Shown here one piece after another: positions 13,311 to 22,036 of a stretch of DNA of 30,487 nucleotides (positions within the stretch are counted from its first letter, which is position 1; each line of letters starts with the position of its first letter). Position numbers and translations under genes: made by a program. The notes below the pieces were generated by a model. It was given only the letters and a program-made list of their open reading frames with translations, ran no database searches and had not been told where the DNA came from. Source of the DNA: Streptomyces sp. RKND-216 (GTDB taxonomy: Bacteria > Actinomycetota > Actinomycetes > Streptomycetales > Streptomycetaceae). The stretch lies in assembly GCF_004795255.1 (NCBI RefSeq), contig NZ_SSBQ01000001.1, positions 1-30,487 on the forward strand. The letters are read 5' to 3'.

Positions 13311-13693
13311 GCATCAACGTCACGCGTATCCGCCGACAGGCCTTAGTGACCACCTGGTCCTGCACCGGCCTGATCTCCTTCGGCATCGCCTGGGCCCTGG
13401 GCCTGCAGGCCTCCTGGTGGCAGCGCGCGCTGATCGCGCTCCCCCTCGCCGTCCTGGCCGTCCTCGACGCCCGTGGCGCCGGACCGGTCATGGACGCCCG
13501 CATCGCCCTGACCCGCCTGATCGCCGACATCGGCTGGATGCAGATCCCCCTCGCGGTCGCCGGCGGCGCCTGGCTCGCCGGGCTCACCCCCGACGTCGGC
13601 ACCCGCCTCGTCCTCGCCGCCGTCCTCGCGACGGTCGCCGGCCTCTTCCACCTCGCCCCGTCCGCCCCCGCCCCGGCTGGAGGTAACAGCTGA
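13307..13693 (+). CDS. Small integral membrane protein
   Basis: A 128-residue protein with about four hydrophobic segments: roughly 13-31, 38-53, 76-92 and 100-116. The N-terminus is basic (INVTRIRRQ). It overlaps the preceding gene (ATGA) and the next one (TGATG), so all three are coupled. Membrane proteins of this size stand beside spd genes of Streptomyces plasmids, where they assist plasmid spread between hyphal compartments. The role here is inferred from that context. Confidence 0.75.
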   Translation: MSINVTRIRRQALVTTWSCTGLISFGIAWALGLQASWWQRALIALPLAVLAVLDARGAGPVMDARIALTRLIADIGWMQIPLAVAGGAWLAGLTPDVGTRLVLAAVLATVAGLFHLAPSAPAPAGGNS

Positions 13694-15312
13694 TGAGCAT
13701 CACGGAGTTCCGCGCGGCGAAGCGCGACGACCGGGCCGCCGAGCGGGAGCAGGACCGCGCCGATCGCCTCGCCGCCGAGCAGGCGAAGCTGGAGCGGGAT
13801 CGGCTGGCCGCCGAGCAGAAGCTCGAGCGGGAGCGGCTCGCCCAGGAGGCCGAGGACAAGCGCCGGGAGCAGGACCGCGCCGACCGGCAGGCCGCCGAAC
13901 AGGCGCAGCGCGAGCGGGAAGAGGCCGACCGCAAGGCCCGCGCGCAGGCGGAGAAGGAGCGCAAGCGCGAGGCCGACCGCAAGCGCCGGGAGCGGCGCGA
14001 GCGCCGGGCGGCGTTCATCAAGTCGGTGCCGGGCTGGGTCAGTGAGCACCTGGACCTCGCGGCCGCGCTCGCGGTGATGGCGTGCAGCATCGTGCCCGCC
14101 CTCATCTCGCAGGCCGGGTCGCTGTCGTCGACCGGCATCGCCGGCGAAGACGCGATGGGCTGGATGGGCGGCCTGCTGATCGCCCTGCTCCCGGTAATGC
14201 TGGAGTGCTCCGCATGGGCGGCGACCGCCGGCGAAGCCAAGGCCATGAAGCAGCGGCGCTCGCCGTGGCCGTACCGGGTCGCCATCTACAGCTTCGCCGG
14301 GATGGCCGCGTGGGTGAACTACCTGCACGGCGACCACGTCGGCGGCGAGGAGTACGGGCTGCTGCTCGGCTCCGTCCTCGCAGCCTCCTCCGTCATCCCG
14401 ATCGCGGTGTGGCAGCTGGTGCAGGTCGGCCGGCATGGCGAGTACAAGGCGCAGCGCAAGGCTGACCGCGAGGCCAAGTCGGAACTGAAGGCGTGGCGGG
14501 AGCGGTGCAAGAAGCTCTACCCCGACGTGTGGCACACCGCCAAGCAGCTTCGGGCGATCGCCGGGCCGGGTGAGCTGACCGAGCTGGCCGCGTGGCAGGC
14601 CGCGTACGCCGTGCACGAGGGTGCCGGCGACGGCGAGATGGACCCGGAGCTGATGGCGCTGCTCTCCGCTGATCTGCTGGAGCTGCGGGTGGACGCGGAG
14701 GGCCGCCTGGCCGATGTCCTGAACCGGCTGCGCGCCGTCCGCACCGACCGCCTGAAGGCGTCCGCCACGCTCACCGGAAAGCCGTTCGCGGGCACCGGTG
14801 AGACGTCCGCTGACGCGTCCGTGAAGGTGGCCGCAAACGGGGGCACAACCCCCCCCACACGATCTCCGGAAACGTCCGTGAGCGGCCTCCTGGACCACCT
14901 GGGGCGGCCCCTCACGCAGAGTGCATCGTCGCAGGCTGCCCCGTCTGTCCCCCCGTCCGCGCGCGCCCGCGAAACCGCGCCCGCGCGTACACGTAAGCCG
15001 CGCCCGGCCCCGCCCGTGCGGACGCTGTCCAAGGGCGCGAAGAACGCCGCGAAGGAGACCGCGAAGCGGTCCGCCACGGCCGCAGCCGCGGACGAGAAGA
15101 AGGCCCTGGAGGAGTGGGCGCTGACCCGCCTGCGGACGTCCGGCGAGGTGACCTGGCAGGAGATCCGCGACGAGGCCCACGCACGCCGGAAGACGACCGA
15201 CAAGAAGGCCGTTGCCCCGGGCCGCTCCTGGGCCTACGACCGGCGCACCGCAGCCCTCGAGGCCCACGGCAAGGGCGGGCTGCACGCGGTCCGTACCGGT
15301 GAGGCCGCGTGA
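13693..15312 (+). CDS. DUF2637/SpdB-like membrane protein
   Basis: A 539-residue protein. Residues 1-108 are a highly charged Arg/Glu/Ala-rich coiled coil. Four membrane segments follow at about 120-142, 157-179, 194-212 and 221-246, with the motif-like PVMLECSAWAATAGEAKAM and AAWVNYLHG. Residues 250-350 are charged and helical, then comes a Thr/Ser/Pro-rich linker, and the C-terminal 80 residues contain a possible winged helix (VTWQEIRDEAHARRKTTDK, SWAYDRRTAAL). The DUF2637 core is found in actinobacterial plasmid proteins often labelled SpdB, thought to work with the TraB translocase in intramycelial spread. Start ATG overlaps the preceding stop. Here the gene is two genes ahead of the translocase. 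Confidence 0.8.
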   Translation: MSITEFRAAKRDDRAAEREQDRADRLAAEQAKLERDRLAAEQKLERERLAQEAEDKRREQDRADRQAAEQAQREREEADRKARAQAEKERKREADRKRRERRERRAAFIKSVPGWVSEHLDLAAALAVMACSIVPALISQAGSLSSTGIAGEDAMGWMGGLLIALLPVMLECSAWAATAGEAKAMKQRRSPWPYRVAIYSFAGMAAWVNYLHGDHVGGEEYGLLLGSVLAASSVIPIAVWQLVQVGRHGEYKAQRKADREAKSELKAWRERCKKLYPDVWHTAKQLRAIAGPGELTELAAWQAAYAVHEGAGDGEMDPELMALLSADLLELRVDAEGRLADVLNRLRAVRTDRLKASATLTGKPFAGTGETSADASVKVAANGGTTPPTRSPETSVSGLLDHLGRPLTQSASSQAAPSVPPSARARETAPARTRKPRPAPPVRTLSKGAKNAAKETAKRSATAAAADEKKALEEWALTRLRTSGEVTWQEIRDEAHARRKTTDKKAVAPGRSWAYDRRTAALEAHGKGGLHAVRTGEAA

Positions 15313-15677
15313 TGCCCCGCTTCAGCATCCGCTACGACGACCCGGACGGGGACCGGTACGGCAAGCCGACGTTCGGCTGGCGTACCGCCCCCGAAGGGCT
15401 CGCCACGAAGCGCCAGCTGCGGGCCCGCGGCCTGCGCCCCGGCGGACAGCCGGCCGCCGCACAACTCGGCTGGCGCTCCGGCGGCGAGGACAAGTTCGCC
15501 GCCCTGTACCGCATCGACCAGGCCAAGCCCGTCCGCCCGATGACCCCGGCGAAGTGGGCCGCGATCACCGCGGCGCTGCGCGCCCGCCGCGTCTGCCCGG
15601 ACTGCGGGCGCGAGCAGGACTACCAGATCCCGCGCCGGTTCGGCGCCTGCAACGACTGCTACACCACCGCCGCCTGA
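15312..15677 (+). CDS. RRQRL-motif zinc-binding protein
   Basis: A 121-residue protein of a family common next to transfer genes in actinobacteria. The signature ATKRQLRARGLRPGGQ lies at 31-46, with KRQLR at 33-37. LYRIDQAKPVRPMTPAKWAA follows, and a zinc ribbon is formed by Cys95/Cys98 and Cys113/Cys116 (RRVCPDCGREQDYQ, GACNDC). The ATG at 15312 shares a base with the preceding stop; a GTG one codon earlier also overlaps it. Function is unknown; position between the SpdB-like gene and the translocase suggests a part in transfer. Confidence 0.85.
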   Translation: MPRFSIRYDDPDGDRYGKPTFGWRTAPEGLATKRQLRARGLRPGGQPAAAQLGWRSGGEDKFAALYRIDQAKPVRPMTPAKWAAITAALRARRVCPDCGREQDYQIPRRFGACNDCYTTAA

Positions 15678-15795
15678 ACACCCCGGCACGACCCACAACT
15701 CAACGACGCGCGACGGGGCCGCCGGCCTCAACCGACCAAAGCGATGCCCGGCTCCCCGTCCCGCGCCACCACCCACATGAGGAGGCGTCACCAGC

Positions 15796-18360
15796 ATGAC
15801 CGAGATTCAGGAGCACGTGAGCACCGCCCCGGCCGACGGCGACCTGCTGCGCGAGGCCGCCGAGCTGGTGGTCTCCACCCAGTTCGGCTCCCCCTCGATG
15901 CTTCAGCGCAAGCTGCGCATCGGCTTCGAGGCCGCGACCCGCGTCATGGAAGCCCTGGAGCACCTCGAGGTCGTCGGCCCCGCCAAGGGCTCCAAGGCCC
16001 GCGACGTCCTGGTCCGCCACGTCGCCGACCTCGGACCGCACTTCGCCGGTGTCGACTACGACCAGGCCAACGTCGACCCCGCCGACGGCGCGGACGTCAT
16101 TGAGCTGCCCAGGCCCGCCAAGACCGACGACCCGGGCGAGGTGATCGAGGGCACCGTCCTCCCCGCCCACGACGACTCCGGCTGGGACCTGCCCGAAGAC
16201 GCTGAAGGCGACCGGCCCTGGATCGACCCCCGGCTCAAGACCCGCGAAGGCCGCGCCAACCACCGCTCCTACCTCGCCACCCGCACCCGCCGCGGCGCCC
16301 GCAAGTTCGCCGCCCGGCAGACCACCCCGCACGGCATCGTGCCCGCCGCCCTCCGCGGCGAGCGCCGCGCCCGCCAGTGGGTCATCGGCATCGAGGGCAT
16401 GAAGGCCCGCGCCGACATGGCCCTCGCCCTGACCATGACCAAGGAAGCGAAGAAGGAAGCCCGCCGCGCCGGCGTCGCCATCTTGGACCGCAAGAAGAAG
16501 CACGCCGCCGCGGCCCAGTCCCAGCAGGAAGCCGCCAAGGCCGTCATGGTCGCCGGCGCCGCGAAGAAGAAGGCGCAGAAGCTCGTCGCCGGGCGCGCCG
16601 CCGTGATGTACGGGCCCTTCGCCCTCGTCGACGCCGCCGCCCTCGGCTACGCCGACATCTGGGGCCTGCTCGGAGCCCTGGTCCTCAACCTCGGTGTCGC
16701 CGCCCGCGCCGGGAAGGACGTGGAGCTAACCGAGGAGCAGCTGGAGCGCCTGGAGCAGATCGAGGCCGGCGTACCCCAGCGCGTCGAGCCCGGCATGACC
16801 CCGCGCATGTTCGAGCAGATGATGCGCCAGGCCCTGACCGAGGACCTCAGCGCGAGCCTGTCCGCGCTGCGCGTCGACCCCCACCCGTGGGGCTTCGAGG
16901 TCCACGTCTGGCTGGACCGCATGACCCCGGAGAAAATCTCCAAGGGCCTGGACACCCTGGAGGCCTGCCTGCCCGGCGTGCGCACCGGCAGCATCCTGCT
17001 CCAGCAGTCCGCCGCCTCCCGCAACGAGTGCGTCATCCGCGTCCCCGGCGAGAACCAGTGGCAGGCCGTGCCCGAACTGCCCTACCGCGCACCCCACTCC
17101 GTCTCCACCGCCCAGCTGCACACCGCGCAGATCGGCGCCGACATGTCCGGCCGCCCGCTGGCCCTGCCGCTGTGCCGCACCAACGCCAACATGGTCGGCA
17201 AGTCCCGGTCCGGCAAGTCGACGCTGCTGCGCGGCCTGACCGACGCGCTGACCGCGACCACCGACCAGATCGTCATCGGCATCGACCTCGGCGGCGGCGG
17301 CAGCGGCTTCGGCGCGATGCGGCGCTGCATGCACGCGGTGGCCACCACCCCGCAGGAAGCGCACATGGTGCTGTCCTGGGCGCTCGCGGTCGGCAAGGGA
17401 CGCACCGGCCTGTTCGACCAGCTCGGCATGGTGGAGAACTGGGAGACCCGCCCGGACCGGCCCGGCATCAAGATCGAGGTGGACGAGTTCCCGGCGCTCG
17501 TGCGCGCCAGCCGCCAGGGCTACCTCGACGAAGAAGGCCGCAAGGTCACCTGGGACCTGGACGGCATGCTCGCCGAAATGGCCATCACCACCGCCAAGTC
17601 GGACGTGACGATGGTGATCGCCGGGCAGGGCGTCACCAAGGAGAAGATCAAGGAAAACACCTGGGTCGTCGAGCTGCCCGTTCAGGTCATGGCCGCCTGC
17701 GACACCGACGACATCACCCAGATCATGGGGGCCGGAGCGATGGCCGAGGGATGGCGCCCCGACCGCCTCATCCCCGCCATGGGCGACCAGATCAACGACG
17801 CCTCCGTCGCCTACGTCATGGCCGGCGCCACCTACTGCGAGCCCATCCCCTACCGCGGCTCCATCGCCTCCCACGACGAACTGCGCCGCCGCGCCGAGGA
17901 ACGCCTGACCGCCGGCCTGGTCGAGCTGGACGCCGAATCCGCCGCGCTGTCCTCCATCACCCTGGAGCAGATCATGCAGGCCTGCGCCGAGCGGCACGCG
18001 ACCGGCGCCCAGGACGAGGCCGCCGACAGTGTCCCGGCCCTGATCGCCACCATCCGCCAGGTCTTCGCCGACGCCGGCGACCCGGCCGGCATGTCCCAGG
18101 AGGACCTGGCCGACGCGCTCGGCACCGCCGACCCGCAGCGCTGGGCCCTCGAGGAGTTCGACGCCGACCAGGCCGACGAGGAGGACGGCGCCGACGGCCG
18201 CGTCCCGGCCCGCACCGACGCGCTGCGCAAGGCCATCACCGCCGTGCTCCAGCCGACCGGGCGCAGCTGGCCGCTGGAGAAGTACAGCAAGAAGCACCCG
18301 CGCGGCTACCGACTGCGCGACCTCAAGGCCATCACCGGCGAGCCCCTCGACGAGGCCTGA
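15796..18360 (+). CDS. FtsK/TraB-type DNA translocase with N-terminal gamma-like domain
   Basis: An 854-residue ATP-driven double-stranded DNA pump, the probable conjugation motor. Residues 15-72 resemble the FtsK gamma winged helix ([33 protein letters not shown]), which in FtsK itself lies at the C-terminus. Residues 145-265 are basic and coiled; 269-300 is a hydrophobic membrane-like segment. The motor domain has Walker [10 protein letters not shown] (468-476), Walker [12 protein letters not shown] (558-568) and [23 protein letters not shown] matching the FtsK region after the motor core. Residues 745-780 and 805-850 contain further possible winged helices. Streptomyces TraB moves plasmid DNA as a duplex and binds repeats called TRS at clt. 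The dyad directly downstream is a candidate. The ATG at 15796 follows GAGGAGG by about 10 nt. Confidence 0.9.
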   Translation: MTEIQEHVSTAPADGDLLREAAELVVSTQFGSPSMLQRKLRIGFEAATRVMEALEHLEVVGPAKGSKARDVLVRHVADLGPHFAGVDYDQANVDPADGADVIELPRPAKTDDPGEVIEGTVLPAHDDSGWDLPEDAEGDRPWIDPRLKTREGRANHRSYLATRTRRGARKFAARQTTPHGIVPAALRGERRARQWVIGIEGMKARADMALALTMTKEAKKEARRAGVAILDRKKKHAAAAQSQQEAAKAVMVAGAAKKKAQKLVAGRAAVMYGPFALVDAAALGYADIWGLLGALVLNLGVAARAGKDVELTEEQLERLEQIEAGVPQRVEPGMTPRMFEQMMRQALTEDLSASLSALRVDPHPWGFEVHVWLDRMTPEKISKGLDTLEACLPGVRTGSILLQQSAASRNECVIRVPGENQWQAVPELPYRAPHSVSTAQLHTAQIGADMSGRPLALPLCRTNANMVGKSRSGKSTLLRGLTDALTATTDQIVIGIDLGGGGSGFGAMRRCMHAVATTPQEAHMVLSWALAVGKGRTGLFDQLGMVENWETRPDRPGIKIEVDEFPALVRASRQGYLDEEGRKVTWDLDGMLAEMAITTAKSDVTMVIAGQGVTKEKIKENTWVVELPVQVMAACDTDDITQIMGAGAMAEGWRPDRLIPAMGDQINDASVAYVMAGATYCEPIPYRGSIASHDELRRRAEERLTAGLVELDAESAALSSITLEQIMQACAERHATGAQDEAADSVPALIATIRQVFADAGDPAGMSQEDLADALGTADPQRWALEEFDADQADEEDGADGRVPARTDALRKAITAVLQPTGRSWPLEKYSKKHPRGYRLRDLKAITGEPLDEA

Positions 18361-18381
18361 TCCGGCCGCCGGAATCGTAAT

Positions 18382-18529
18382 GGAACCGCAGGTCAGCGAG
18401 GTGGAACCGGCCCGGAACCGGGCCGGAACCCCACCCCGCGACCGGAACCCGGTTCCGGTCCCACACCCCCGGTTCCCCCACCGTTCCGGCCCGCTGACCT
18501 GCGGTTCCCCCGGGTTCCACCCCGGTTCC
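18382..18529. repeat. GGAACC/GGTTCC dyad array, candidate transfer (clt) site
   Basis: Five GGAACC (18382, 18403, 18414, 18425, 18444) are followed by five GGTTCC (18451, 18471, 18503, 18513, 18524). The centre is ACCGGAACC-C-GGTTCCGGT (18441-18459). The outer arms GGAACCGCAGGTCAGCG (18382-18398) and its exact complement (18492-18508) are a perfect 17-bp inverted repeat. The array starts 22 bp after the translocase stop and fills the gap to the next gene. Known clt sites of Streptomyces plasmids are non-coding clusters of 8-bp repeats near traB. Confidence 0.75.
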
Positions 18530-18557
18530 AGCCCTCCCCGCGCCCTCTGGAGTGATC

Positions 18558-19508
18558 ATGAACCACGACCCGATCCGGGCCAACGACCCCGGCTCCGGCC
18601 GCCACCTGGTGATCGCCGCCCGGAAGTTCCGCTACATCGAGCAAGACCCCGCCCACGAGCTGCGCACCGTGTGGATCGCCCACGACGTCGTCTGCCCGGC
18701 CTGCCTCGCCGACACCAACCTCACCCTGACCTTCCACGAGGCCGTCGACCCCTCCGTGCAGGTCACCTGCCCCACCGGCCACACCTGGGGCGAGATGGCC
18801 ATCGATGTCGGCCACTTCACCGCCTACACCCGCCTGGTCTCCTGGTGCGACCCCGACCCCGACACCCGGTGGATCACCGACGCCGGATTCGGCGAGGAGC
18901 CCCCGCCGCCGATCGACTACGCCGGCGACCTGAAGGCCGGCTACACCTACGCCGCCAAATTCGCCTCCCGCCGCGCCAAGACCCGCACCCGGGCCGCGAT
19001 CCGCCGCCCCGTCAAGAAGGCGAAGAAGCGCGCGATCAACGTCACCTGCGCCCCACTCGCCGCCGCGCTGCGCACCGCCTGGACGTGGCAGGCCGGCGGA
19101 ATCCCCCAGGACCCGCCGCCGCCCGCCCCGAAGCAGCCAGCCAAGGAGCAAGGGCCGAAGGTGCCGTCGTACGCGAAGTACCGCAAGGCCTACGGCATCC
19201 CCGCCCCGCAGCGCGGCCCGCGCTGCCTGGTGTGCAACGACTCCCGGCGCATCCCCGGCACCGCCATCTCCTGCACCGAGTGCTCCCCCACGGCCGCCGG
19301 CGCCCCGAACCCGGCCGGGCAGGACGCGACGCCCCCCGGCGGCGGTGTCGTCAACCGCGGCGGCGTCGTCGGGGACGTCGTCAACAACGGCGCCAGTGCC
19401 CACGCCAGCCGCCTCACCGACCAGATCGGCCGCGCCACCGCAGGGCGAGGACACAGCAGCGTCGCCAACACCGGCCGTATCGGCAACGTCCAGAACAACC
19501 CCAACTGA
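18558..19508 (+). CDS. Hypothetical protein with two putative zinc sites
   Basis: A 316-residue protein without a recognised family. The N-terminal 110 residues are a beta-rich domain with Cys46/Cys49 and Cys71 (VVCPACLAD, VTCPTGHTW). Residues 125-165 are very basic (ASRRAKTRTRAAIRRPVKK), likely to touch nucleic acid or membrane. Residues 185-200 are Pro-rich, and a second Cys4 site follows at 223/226/239/242 (CLVCNDSR, SCTEC). The last 75 residues are Gly/Asn-rich (VVNRGGVVGDVVNNG). ATG at 18558 has GGAG 5 nt upstream; a GTG at 18552 is in frame. It follows the candidate clt site. Confidence 0.8.
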   Translation: MNHDPIRANDPGSGRHLVIAARKFRYIEQDPAHELRTVWIAHDVVCPACLADTNLTLTFHEAVDPSVQVTCPTGHTWGEMAIDVGHFTAYTRLVSWCDPDPDTRWITDAGFGEEPPPPIDYAGDLKAGYTYAAKFASRRAKTRTRAAIRRPVKKAKKRAINVTCAPLAAALRTAWTWQAGGIPQDPPPPAPKQPAKEQGPKVPSYAKYRKAYGIPAPQRGPRCLVCNDSRRIPGTAISCTECSPTAAGAPNPAGQDATPPGGGVVNRGGVVGDVVNNGASAHASRLTDQIGRATAGRGHSSVANTGRIGNVQNNPN

Positions 19509-19534
19509 CCGGCCCTCGAGGAAGGAACCCCGCC

Positions 19535-19726
19535 GTGCTGACCATCGCCCCGATCCTGCTCCTTGCCCTGGCCGTCGTCCTGCTGGTGCGCAAGGGCGGC
19601 ATGCGCTGGTGGCACGCCGCCACCACCGCCCTGTTCGGCTACTACCTCGCCTCCACCTCCATCGCCCCGAACCTCGACTCCGGCCTCGCCCAACTGACCG
19701 GCTGGGTCGGCAGCATCCAGCTCTGA
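19535..19726 (+). CDS. Small membrane protein
   Basis: A 63-residue protein with a hydrophobic N-terminal helix (2-18, ending LLVRKGG) and a second segment at about 28-45. GTG at 19535 is preceded by GAGGAAGGA. Similar tiny proteins with RKGGMRWWHA follow transfer genes in other Streptomyces elements as I recall. Role unknown, probably part of the transfer or spread membrane complex. Confidence 0.75.
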   Translation: MLTIAPILLLALAVVLLVRKGGMRWWHAATTALFGYYLASTSIAPNLDSGLAQLTGWVGSIQL

Positions 19727-19763
19727 CCGGCGCCACCGCACCACCGACCCCGAAGGAGCGCCC

Positions 19764-19946
19764 ATGGGCGTCAAGTACGTCATCTCCGAGCCGCCCGGCC
19801 CGACCTGGTGGGCCCGCAACAAGGTCGTCATCACCGCCGTCGCCGCCCTCGCAGCCGGCATCTGGATCGGCGGCCAGGGCGACGCCGCGACCTCCGACGG
19901 CCCCCGCCCGCAGCCGAGTCCGACCGCCACCGCCTCCGGCAGCTGA
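19764..19946 (+). CDS. Small single-pass membrane protein
   Basis: A 60-residue protein with one membrane helix at about 20-37 (NKVVITAVAALAAGIWIGG) and a short Pro/Ser/Thr-rich tail outside it. ATG at 19764 has GAAGGAG 5 nt upstream. It belongs to the same run of small genes after the translocase. No family recognised. Confidence 0.75.
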   Translation: MGVKYVISEPPGPTWWARNKVVITAVAALAAGIWIGGQGDAATSDGPRPQPSPTATASGS

Positions 19947-20037
19947 CCGGCCGCTGCCGCCGGCCCCGGGCAGCCACGGCGACCCGGGACCGGCGGGGGC
20001 ACCCCGGCCCCACCACTCGACACCGAAGGAGCACACC

Positions 20038-20418
20038 GTGCCGAACGTGCTGACCGACCTCATCGCCCGCCTGCAGGGCAAGACCGCCGCCTACGACACC
20101 ACCGAAGACGTCGCCGCCCTGCTGCGCGACCAGACGGTCCGCCTCACCGGCCGCGCCCTCGTGCACCATGCCGGCGCCGCCCGCCTGGCCGACGAACTGG
20201 CCTACCAGCCCGGACTGATCGACCTGCGCGGCGAGCAGCTGGACGGCGCGCTCTACCTCCAGGCCCTCGCCGACGCAGCCCGCGCGCACGGCCACCGGCC
20301 GCTCGCCGACCGGCTCCAGGACGCCGCCGTCTCCGCGCGGGAGACCGCCGCACTGGTCTCGATCGCGGCCCACGCCACCGTCTCCGCACACGGCACGCCG
20401 GTCACCGAGGCCGCCTGA
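20038..20418 (+). CDS. Small helical hypothetical protein
   Basis: A 126-residue soluble protein, almost wholly alpha-helical and Ala-rich. It has LTDLIARLQGK at the start and LRDQTVRLTGRALVHHAGAARLADELAY in the first half, written here as adjoining parts of one helix pair; the second half is LADAARAHGHRPLADRL. GTG at 20038 has GAAGGAG 6 nt upstream. No family recognised. It is the last gene before an A+T-rich promoter region, so probably the end of the transfer transcript. Confidence 0.7.
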   Translation: MPNVLTDLIARLQGKTAAYDTTEDVAALLRDQTVRLTGRALVHHAGAARLADELAYQPGLIDLRGEQLDGALYLQALADAARAHGHRPLADRLQDAAVSARETAALVSIAAHATVSAHGTPVTEAA

Positions 20419-20533
20419 CCAGCACCAACACAAGTAAGCAAACTAAATATAGGCACATGCTAGACAGGCCCATAAAAAGTAGGCATCATGAAGGTGTCGG
20501 CCCCACTCGGGGCCGGCAGAGAGGGGAAACTCC
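20419..20533 (+). promoter_or_regulatory. A+T-rich promoter island and leader hairpin
   Basis: Positions 20430-20492 are about 60% A+T, unlike anything around. They include AAACTAAATATAGG, CATAAAAAG and imperfect repeats TAGGCACATG (20450-20459) and TAGGCATCATG (20480-20490). A possible promoter is TAGACA (20461-20466), 17 nt, CATCAT (20484-20489). A hairpin GGCCCC/GGGGCC follows at about 20499-20514 before the ribosome binding site GAGAGGGG. The rightward accessory genes probably start transcription here. Confidence 0.5.
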
Positions 20534-21064
20534 GTGCTCGCAACCACCACCGCCAGCCCCGCCACCGGCCGCGGCTTCAAAGTCCGGCGCATCACCGCCG
20601 AGGCGCTCCCCCGCGTCGCCGACCTCATCGACCACCTCGCCTTCCTCGCGATGATCGGTCTCGCGGTCACCTCGATCGGCAACCTCGGCCCGGCCTGGGC
20701 GCAGCTGAACGACGGCGCCTTCACCGTCGCGGTGTTTGCCCTCTTCGGCGCTTCCCGGTTCGTCGAGGGCCTCTTCACCTCCGTCTCCGATGCGCTGGAC
20801 CCGGGCACCACCGACGGTGATCCCGCCCACCTGGCCGCGTGCGTGCTGCGCGGCCTGGCGAGCGACCTCGACAACGGCGCCGACAACGACGACGTGCGCA
20901 TCGCCATCCAGGACAGCCGCGTCCTTGCGGAGGCTGGCGACCTGCTGTTCACCCTCGCTGTGAATTACCGCGCCAGCGGTGATCCGGAGCCGTCCGCCGC
21001 GTTCGGAACCGCCGCTGACCACGTCTACCGCGCCGCCCGCGAGCTGGGCGACAAGCAGGTCTGA
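20534..21064 (+). CDS. Membrane protein, unknown function
   Basis: A 176-residue protein. Two membrane segments are visible at about 31-50 and 61-80 (HLAFLAMIGLAVTSIGNLG and FTVAVFALFGASRFVEGLF), after a short basic N-terminus. The C-terminal half is soluble, acidic and helical (LASDLDNGADNDDVRIAIQD). GTG at 20534 has GAGAGGGG 7 nt upstream. It is the first gene after the A+T-rich promoter island. No family recognised. Confidence 0.75.
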   Translation: MLATTTASPATGRGFKVRRITAEALPRVADLIDHLAFLAMIGLAVTSIGNLGPAWAQLNDGAFTVAVFALFGASRFVEGLFTSVSDALDPGTTDGDPAHLAACVLRGLASDLDNGADNDDVRIAIQDSRVLAEAGDLLFTLAVNYRASGDPEPSAAFGTAADHVYRAARELGDKQV

Positions 21065-21073
21065 CGCCGCCCT

Positions 21074-21125
21074 GGGGCGGCCGCCATCCCGGCCAAGGAC
21101 ACGGCCGGCCGCCCCGGGCCCTCCC
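21074..21125 (+). repeat. Intergenic stem-loop repeat, family A copy 1
   Basis: A 52-bp unit identical, base for base, to 23307-23358. Outer arms GGGGCGGCC and GGCCGCCCC and inner arms CCGGCC/GGCCGG form a long stem-loop. It starts 9 nt after a stop codon and ends about 40 nt before the next start. See also 24621-24674 and 26237-26280. Confidence 0.8.
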
Positions 21126-21166
21126 CACCCACGCGCACCACTCGACGAAAGAAGGAGAAACCCCTC

Positions 21167-22036
21167 GTGACGACCACCCGGAGCATCGCCGCCGCGAACG
21201 ACGGCCCCGTCACCATCGACGCCACACTGCTCGGACACGGCGGCCGCGTCACCGTCCACGCCGAAGCAGGCTGCAAGCGCGCCACCCTCACCATCTCCAC
21301 CCCGGACGAGTCCGGCCCGGCCGCCGACGCCGTGCGCGACGCCGCCCTCAAGCAGCACAAGGACAGCATCAGCGCTCGCATCGAGGGCCACGGCGGCATC
21401 AGCAGTGGCGGAACCATCGTCACCGGCGGCGGTCACCGCATGCAGTTCACTCACAACTCCGGCGTCATCATCGGCGGCAACTCCGTGGTCGGGAACGTCG
21501 TCAACGGCAGCGACGTCGTCATCGTCGGTGGACGCGTCGTGTCCGGCGGGAACGTGGTCTCCGTTGGTGGCAGTTCTCCCATCGAGGTCACCGCCACTGT
21601 TCCCCAGGGCAGCAGCGTGGCCGCGCGCACCCAATCCGCCGACGTCGACACCTTCGGCAGCCTGAAGACGGTCGGCGCCAACACCCAGTCCGGCGACGTC
21701 CGTGTCGGCCGCGCCGGCACCATCGAGGCCTCCACCCAGTCCGGCGACATCCGCCTGGAGCGCACCGACGTCGTCACTGGCAAGACCATGTCCGGCGACA
21801 TCACCATCGGCGACTTCGGCGGCACCGCGAAGCTCAACACGATGTCGGGTGACATCCGCGTCCACGCCACCGCCGGCGGCAACCTCGCCGCCCGCACTAT
21901 GTCCGGCGACATCGACGTCACCGCCACCGACGCCGCTCTCGCCGACGACCTGGACGTGCAGACCAGCAGCATGTCCGGCCGCGTCCGCACCCCGCGCCCC
22001 CGCCCCGGCACCACCGGCGTGCGCCGCCGCCGCTGA
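21167..22036 (+). CDS. Beta-repeat protein of DUF4097 type
   Basis: A 289-residue protein. After an N-terminal beta domain (1-70), Gly/Val-rich strands (about 90-140, NSVVGNVVNGSDVVIVGG) lead into about seven repeats centred on S-G-D-V/I: QSADV, QSGDV, QSGDI, three MSGDI and a final MSGRV, each some 20 residues apart. This is the signature of DUF4097 putative adhesin-like beta-helices of actinobacteria. The C-terminus is Arg/Pro-rich. There is no signal peptide, so export is doubtful. GTG at 21167 has GAAGGAG 10 nt upstream. The gene is flanked by intergenic stem-loop repeats on both sides. Confidence 0.8.
   Translation: MTTTRSIAAANDGPVTIDATLLGHGGRVTVHAEAGCKRATLTISTPDESGPAADAVRDAALKQHKDSISARIEGHGGISSGGTIVTGGGHRMQFTHNSGVIIGGNSVVGNVVNGSDVVIVGGRVVSGGNVVSVGGSSPIEVTATVPQGSSVAARTQSADVDTFGSLKTVGANTQSGDVRVGRAGTIEASTQSGDIRLERTDVVTGKTMSGDITIGDFGGTAKLNTMSGDIRVHATAGGNLAARTMSGDIDVTATDAALADDLDVQTSSMSGRVRTPRPRPGTTGVRRRR

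Noticed and set aside
13252..15285. Leftward open frame opposite the SpdB-like gene
   Set aside because: The rightward frame has membrane segments, coupling on both sides and a known domain; the leftward one is repetitive Gly/Arg/Leu without support.
16377..18380. Alternative frames over the translocase gene, both strands (also 16726-18297)
   Set aside because: The 854-residue frame has Walker A/B and the FtsK fold; the others are Arg/Pro- or Gly/Val-rich shadows.
18380..19726. Rightward open frame starting inside the GGAACC array
   Set aside because: It runs out of frame with the better supported gene at 18558, is Arg/Pro-rich, and its first part is only the translated repeat array.
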